Positions 30,972 to 33,262 of a DNA stretch of 33,262 bases are shown piece after piece. The stretch is from Spirochaetota bacterium. GTDB lineage: Bacteria; Spirochaetota; UBA4802; UBA5368. The translations under genes were made by a program, and so were the position numbers. Each line of letters starts with the position of its first letter. Positions within the stretch are counted from its first letter, which is position 1. The notes beneath the pieces were generated by a model. The model saw nothing but the letters and a program-made list of their open reading frames with translations. It was not told the DNA's origin and did not search any database. The stretch lies in assembly GCA_004297825.1 (NCBI GenBank), contig SCSX01000021.1, forward strand, positions 1 through 33,262. The letters are read 5' to 3'.

Positions 30972-32913
30972 TCTGCTCCCTCCTGTCCTTCATATCCATA
31001 AGCCGCCGCTCCTGTTTCCTGTTGATGCCGAGCCTCGTCCTGCGTTCGTCAATGATCCGGAGTATCGCGGCGGCGGCCTCCAGGGGGTCGGTGTGCAGGT
31101 GGAAGGAGGCGCCGTAGGTCTCCCGGGCGCCGCCCAGGAGGTACCCGTCCACGTTCGCCGAACCGCCCGTGTAGAAGGGGTTCCCCAGGACCACGTCAAT
31201 CCCGGAGGCAACGAAATAGCAGCCGATCGCGATCGCCTTCTCGCTCATCCATTCCGGCGCGACGCCCACGACCGGGACATCCGAGAGGTCCTCGCCCAGG
31301 CCCCCCTCGCGCACGACCTCGGTCGCGGCCTCGAGGAGGCGCGAGTTGTCGACACAGCTTCCCATGTGGAGGACCGGCGGCATGCCCACCGCCTCGCACA
31401 CCTCGCGCAGACCCTTCCCCGCGGCCTCGAGCGCCGCCTCGGGCGTGAGCATTCCGGCCTTCGCGGAGGCGATGGCGGCACAGCCCGTTTTCAGAATGAG
31501 CACGTCGTTTTTCAGGAGCTCCCTCGTGAGCACGTTGATGTACTCGTCCAGCCGCGTCTTGGGATTGTTGCAGCCCACGATGCCAGCGATGCCCCTGATG
31601 CGCCCCTGGATCACGGCGTCGTTGAGCGGCCGGAACGAGGCGCGGAAGCTCCCGCCCAGCATGTACTTGATCGCCGGGACGCTGAATCCCGCAACGAGCG
31701 GCTGGGAATGCTTCGGTATGCAGACCTTGTGTGGATCGCGGTTTCGGAAATTGTCGATCGCGCCGTAGAGGAGCTTCTTTGCGCCCTCCATCGCGTGTTC
31801 GCGCGAAAAGCTCTCGTGGGTCGCGCCCACCGTGCGCGCGATGTCACTCGTCGACACGATCCGGGTGTGGTACGCCGCGGCCACCTCGGGCAGCGAAGGC
31901 ATGCAGCACTGCACGTCGATGATCATCATCTCGACCGCTCCCGTGATGATCGCGAGCTCCTGCTGCAGAAAGTTCCCCGCGATGGGGATGCCGTGGCGCA
32001 TGAGGATCTCGTTCGCCGTGCAGCATATCCCCGCGAGGGTGATGCCGTTCGCCCCCGCCATGCGCGCGTACTCCTTAACCTCCGTATCCATGGAGGCGAG
32101 CGCGAGCATCTCCGAGAGCGCGGGCTCGTGGCCGTGCACCACCACGTTCACCGTGTCCTCGCCCAGCACCCCGAGGTTCGCGGTGCTCTTCACCGGCGAG
32201 GGCGTGCCGAACAGGATGTCCCCAACGATGCTCGCGATGCGCGAGCCGCCCCAGCCGTCGGCGAGGGCGGTGCGGAAGGCGTGTGTGAGGATGTTCCGGA
32301 AATCGTGGTCCACGCCCATGTGGGTGCGGTGCAGGCTTTCCACCACCATGCGGTCGATGCCGGCGGGCTCCACGCCCACACGCTCCCACACGCCCTGCCG
32401 CTTAACGGGCGCGAGCCTCAGGGTGGCGAGCTTTTCTTCCTGCGCGGTGAACTCCGCAAGGAAGGTCTCCGCGAGCTCGAGCGCCACCTTCATGGCGGAG
32501 AGCCCCGCCTCCTCGACGCCGTAGGCGCGCGCCGCGACGCGGAGCGCCTTCTCGTCCTTGATCTCGTAACTCCCGCCCTTGCCCAGCGCGATGTCGCGGA
32601 GCAGCAACACCAGGTGCCTCCCGTGGTCCGAGTGCGCGGCCGTCCCGGAGGCGACCTCCCTTAAAAAGTTACGCGCGACGACGGTGTCGGCATCGGCGCC
32701 GCACACGCCGCGGGGGGTCTTGGGCGTGATGCGGCAGGGCCCCATGTGGCAGACGCGGCAGCACACGCCGGAGGTCCCGAACTTGCACTGCACGGCCTGC
32801 CGGTCCATGCGGACGAAGCTCGTCTCCACGCAGTCGCGCTCGGCCTTGCCCAGTATCTCGATCGAGGCGCGGTCGGTGGCCCGCTCCTCGGGTGTGCGCG
32901 CATGGTTGTCCAT
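30964..32913 (-). CDS. acsA: Nickel CO dehydrogenase catalytic subunit (AcsA/CooS type)
   Basis: A 649-residue protein interconverting CO2 and CO, which is fed to acetyl-CoA synthase. Cluster ligands are visible: C43 and C51 for the D-cluster bridging the dimer, C52, C55, C60 and C71 for the B-cluster. The Ni-Fe-S C-cluster is bound by H262, Cys297/298, Cys336/337, C448, C478 and C520, with K559 in the place of the catalytic Lys. No signal peptide is seen, so it is cytosolic. It is the first gene of the two-gene operon and overlaps the fusion gene by 8 nt. GAGGAG lies about 10 nt before the ATG. Proximity to AcsB argues for the acetyl-CoA-forming rather than the hydrogenogenic CODH class. Confidence 0.93.
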   Translation of the reverse strand: MDNHARTPEERATDRASIEILGKAERDCVETSFVRMDRQAVQCKFGTSGVCCRVCHMGPCRITPKTPRGVCGADADTVVARNFLREVASGTAAHSDHGRHLVLLLRDIALGKGGSYEIKDEKALRVAARAYGVEEAGLSAMKVALELAETFLAEFTAQEEKLATLRLAPVKRQGVWERVGVEPAGIDRMVVESLHRTHMGVDHDFRNILTHAFRTALADGWGGSRIASIVGDILFGTPSPVKSTANLGVLGEDTVNVVVHGHEPALSEMLALASMDTEVKEYARMAGANGITLAGICCTANEILMRHGIPIAGNFLQQELAIITGAVEMMIIDVQCCMPSLPEVAAAYHTRIVSTSDIARTVGATHESFSREHAMEGAKKLLYGAIDNFRNRDPHKVCIPKHSQPLVAGFSVPAIKYMLGGSFRASFRPLNDAVIQGRIRGIAGIVGCNNPKTRLDEYINVLTRELLKNDVLILKTGCAAIASAKAGMLTPEAALEAAGKGLREVCEAVGMPPVLHMGSCVDNSRLLEAATEVVREGGLGEDLSDVPVVGVAPEWMSEKAIAIGCYFVASGIDVVLGNPFYTGGSANVDGYLLGGARETYGASFHLHTDPLEAAAAILRIIDERRTRLGINRKQERRLMDMKDRREQNV

Positions 32914-33008
32914 CAGGGGGTCTCCTCGTACTTATGTCCCGTGAGTATCGGCGAAGCCCGAAACGCGGGCATTGTCAGGTAAGTGTACCGCTAAACTACA
33001 CCGGCGCT
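32914..33008 (-). other. 5' leader of the acsA operon with hairpin and tRNA-like segment
   Basis: From the predicted start point to the ATG there are about 90 nt. On the minus strand they start with a tRNA-like 5' half (GCGCCGGTGTAGTTTAGCGG, and on to about 32970). They can form GTGTA/TACAC pairing and a GCCCG-CGTTT-CGGGC hairpin (32956-32970). No 3' half with a T-arm or matching acceptor strand follows, so it is not a complete tRNA. Function unknown. Confidence 0.3.
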
Positions 33009-33038
33009 ATTATTTCAAACGAAATTCGGCGCCTGCAA
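33009..33038 (-). promoter_or_regulatory. Candidate promoter of the acsA operon
   Basis: On the minus strand TTGCAG (33038-33033) and AATAAT (33014-33009) with an 18-nt spacer. The -10 matches consensus in five of six positions, the -35 in only three. The remaining upstream region to ~33215 shows no gene; it is AT-rich with a G-run near 33117-33126. Confidence 0.35.
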
Positions 33039-33215
33039 TTATTTTTGGTGAATTAGGGTTCAGTTAAATTTCGCGTTTTGCGGCACAGGGAATTCACGGA
33101 AGCGAGAATCAAAGTCCGGGGGGGGTTAGCATTGTAGATCCATGAAAATGTTCCGATTTTCCGCCCCTCCTTCGTATTCATTTCATACTCTCCACATTAT
33201 CCCGGGGGATACGGA

Positions 33216-33262
33216 ATGCTGCGAACAAGTATCAACATGAAAAACGACATCTTCTTTAAGAT
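33216..33262 (+). CDS. Possible start of a gene cut by the window edge
   Basis: An open frame from ATG 33216 (M-L-R-T-S-I-N-M-K-N-D-I-F-F-K), or from ATG 33237, runs off the end. GGGGGATACGGA precedes the first ATG but is a poor ribosome site. Too short to identify. Confidence 0.25.
   Translation, partial: MLRTSINMKNDIFFK

Noticed and set aside
30847-32664. 605-codon plus-strand open frame opposite acsA
   Set aside because: It is antisense to the CO dehydrogenase gene, whose cluster ligands are all intact. The translation is rich in Arg/His/Ala with no family features, as expected from a GC-rich shadow frame.
32970-33008. tRNA gene on the minus strand
   Set aside because: Only a 5'-half resemblance. 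D-stem pairing is poor, and there is no T-arm, matching acceptor strand or CCA end.

Overview
The window is GC-rich DNA from an anaerobic, diderm bacterium. Outer-membrane barrels, many lipoproteins and a cyclic-nucleotide/c-di-GMP/SpoIIE signalling repertoire suggest Spirochaetota or a similar lineage, but this is a weak guess because no rRNA or ribosomal gene is present. A CO dehydrogenase/acetyl-CoA synthase locus at the right end shows a Wood-Ljungdahl (CO2/acetyl-CoA) capacity. Coding density is high, but gaps hold several families of dispersed repeats. I see no CRISPR array, insertion sequence, complete tRNA or rRNA.

Left part (1-11.1 kb): after the tail of an aspartate aminotransferase-type gene comes a group of six paralogous lipoproteins. 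All share an N-terminal export signal and a ~130-residue unnamed domain, joined to different C-terminal parts: beta-propeller-like in two, fibronectin-III-like in four. Interspersed are a PqqD-like/GT-A glycosyltransferase-like fusion (2028-3890) and a membrane acyltransferase (5692-6804). A 99-nt block is almost identical between two of the lipoproteins, and a leader sequence is shared between a lipoprotein and a FecR-domain protein, which points to module shuffling or gene conversion.

Middle (11.1-17 kb): a secreted FecR-domain protein, a small secreted protein and a translationally coupled outer-membrane barrel form the end of a likely operon closed by a palindrome. A DUF559 nuclease-like gene framed by inverted REP-like elements follows. 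Next is a CHASE2-domain adenylate cyclase. This combination looks like a cell-envelope sensing module.

17-27.4 kb: on the minus strand lie a split transketolase (two adjacent genes) and a tandem SCP2-like protein. On the plus strand are a TetR regulator with a clear operator and a coupled double-flavodoxin iron-sulfur flavoprotein. Then, on the minus strand, come a PAS-PAS-SpoIIE phosphatase, a small outer-membrane barrel and a 7TM-PAS-GGDEF diguanylate cyclase. A hotdog thioesterase and a MarR regulator, probably one operon, are on the plus strand.

27.4-33 kb: on the minus strand a two-gene operon encodes the Ni-CO dehydrogenase (acsA/cooS type) and an unusual 1180-residue protein that fuses acetyl-CoA synthase (AcsB, A-cluster ligands intact) to the small subunit of the corrinoid iron-sulfur protein (AcsD/CdhD). 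The large CFeSP subunit and methyltransferase are not in the window.
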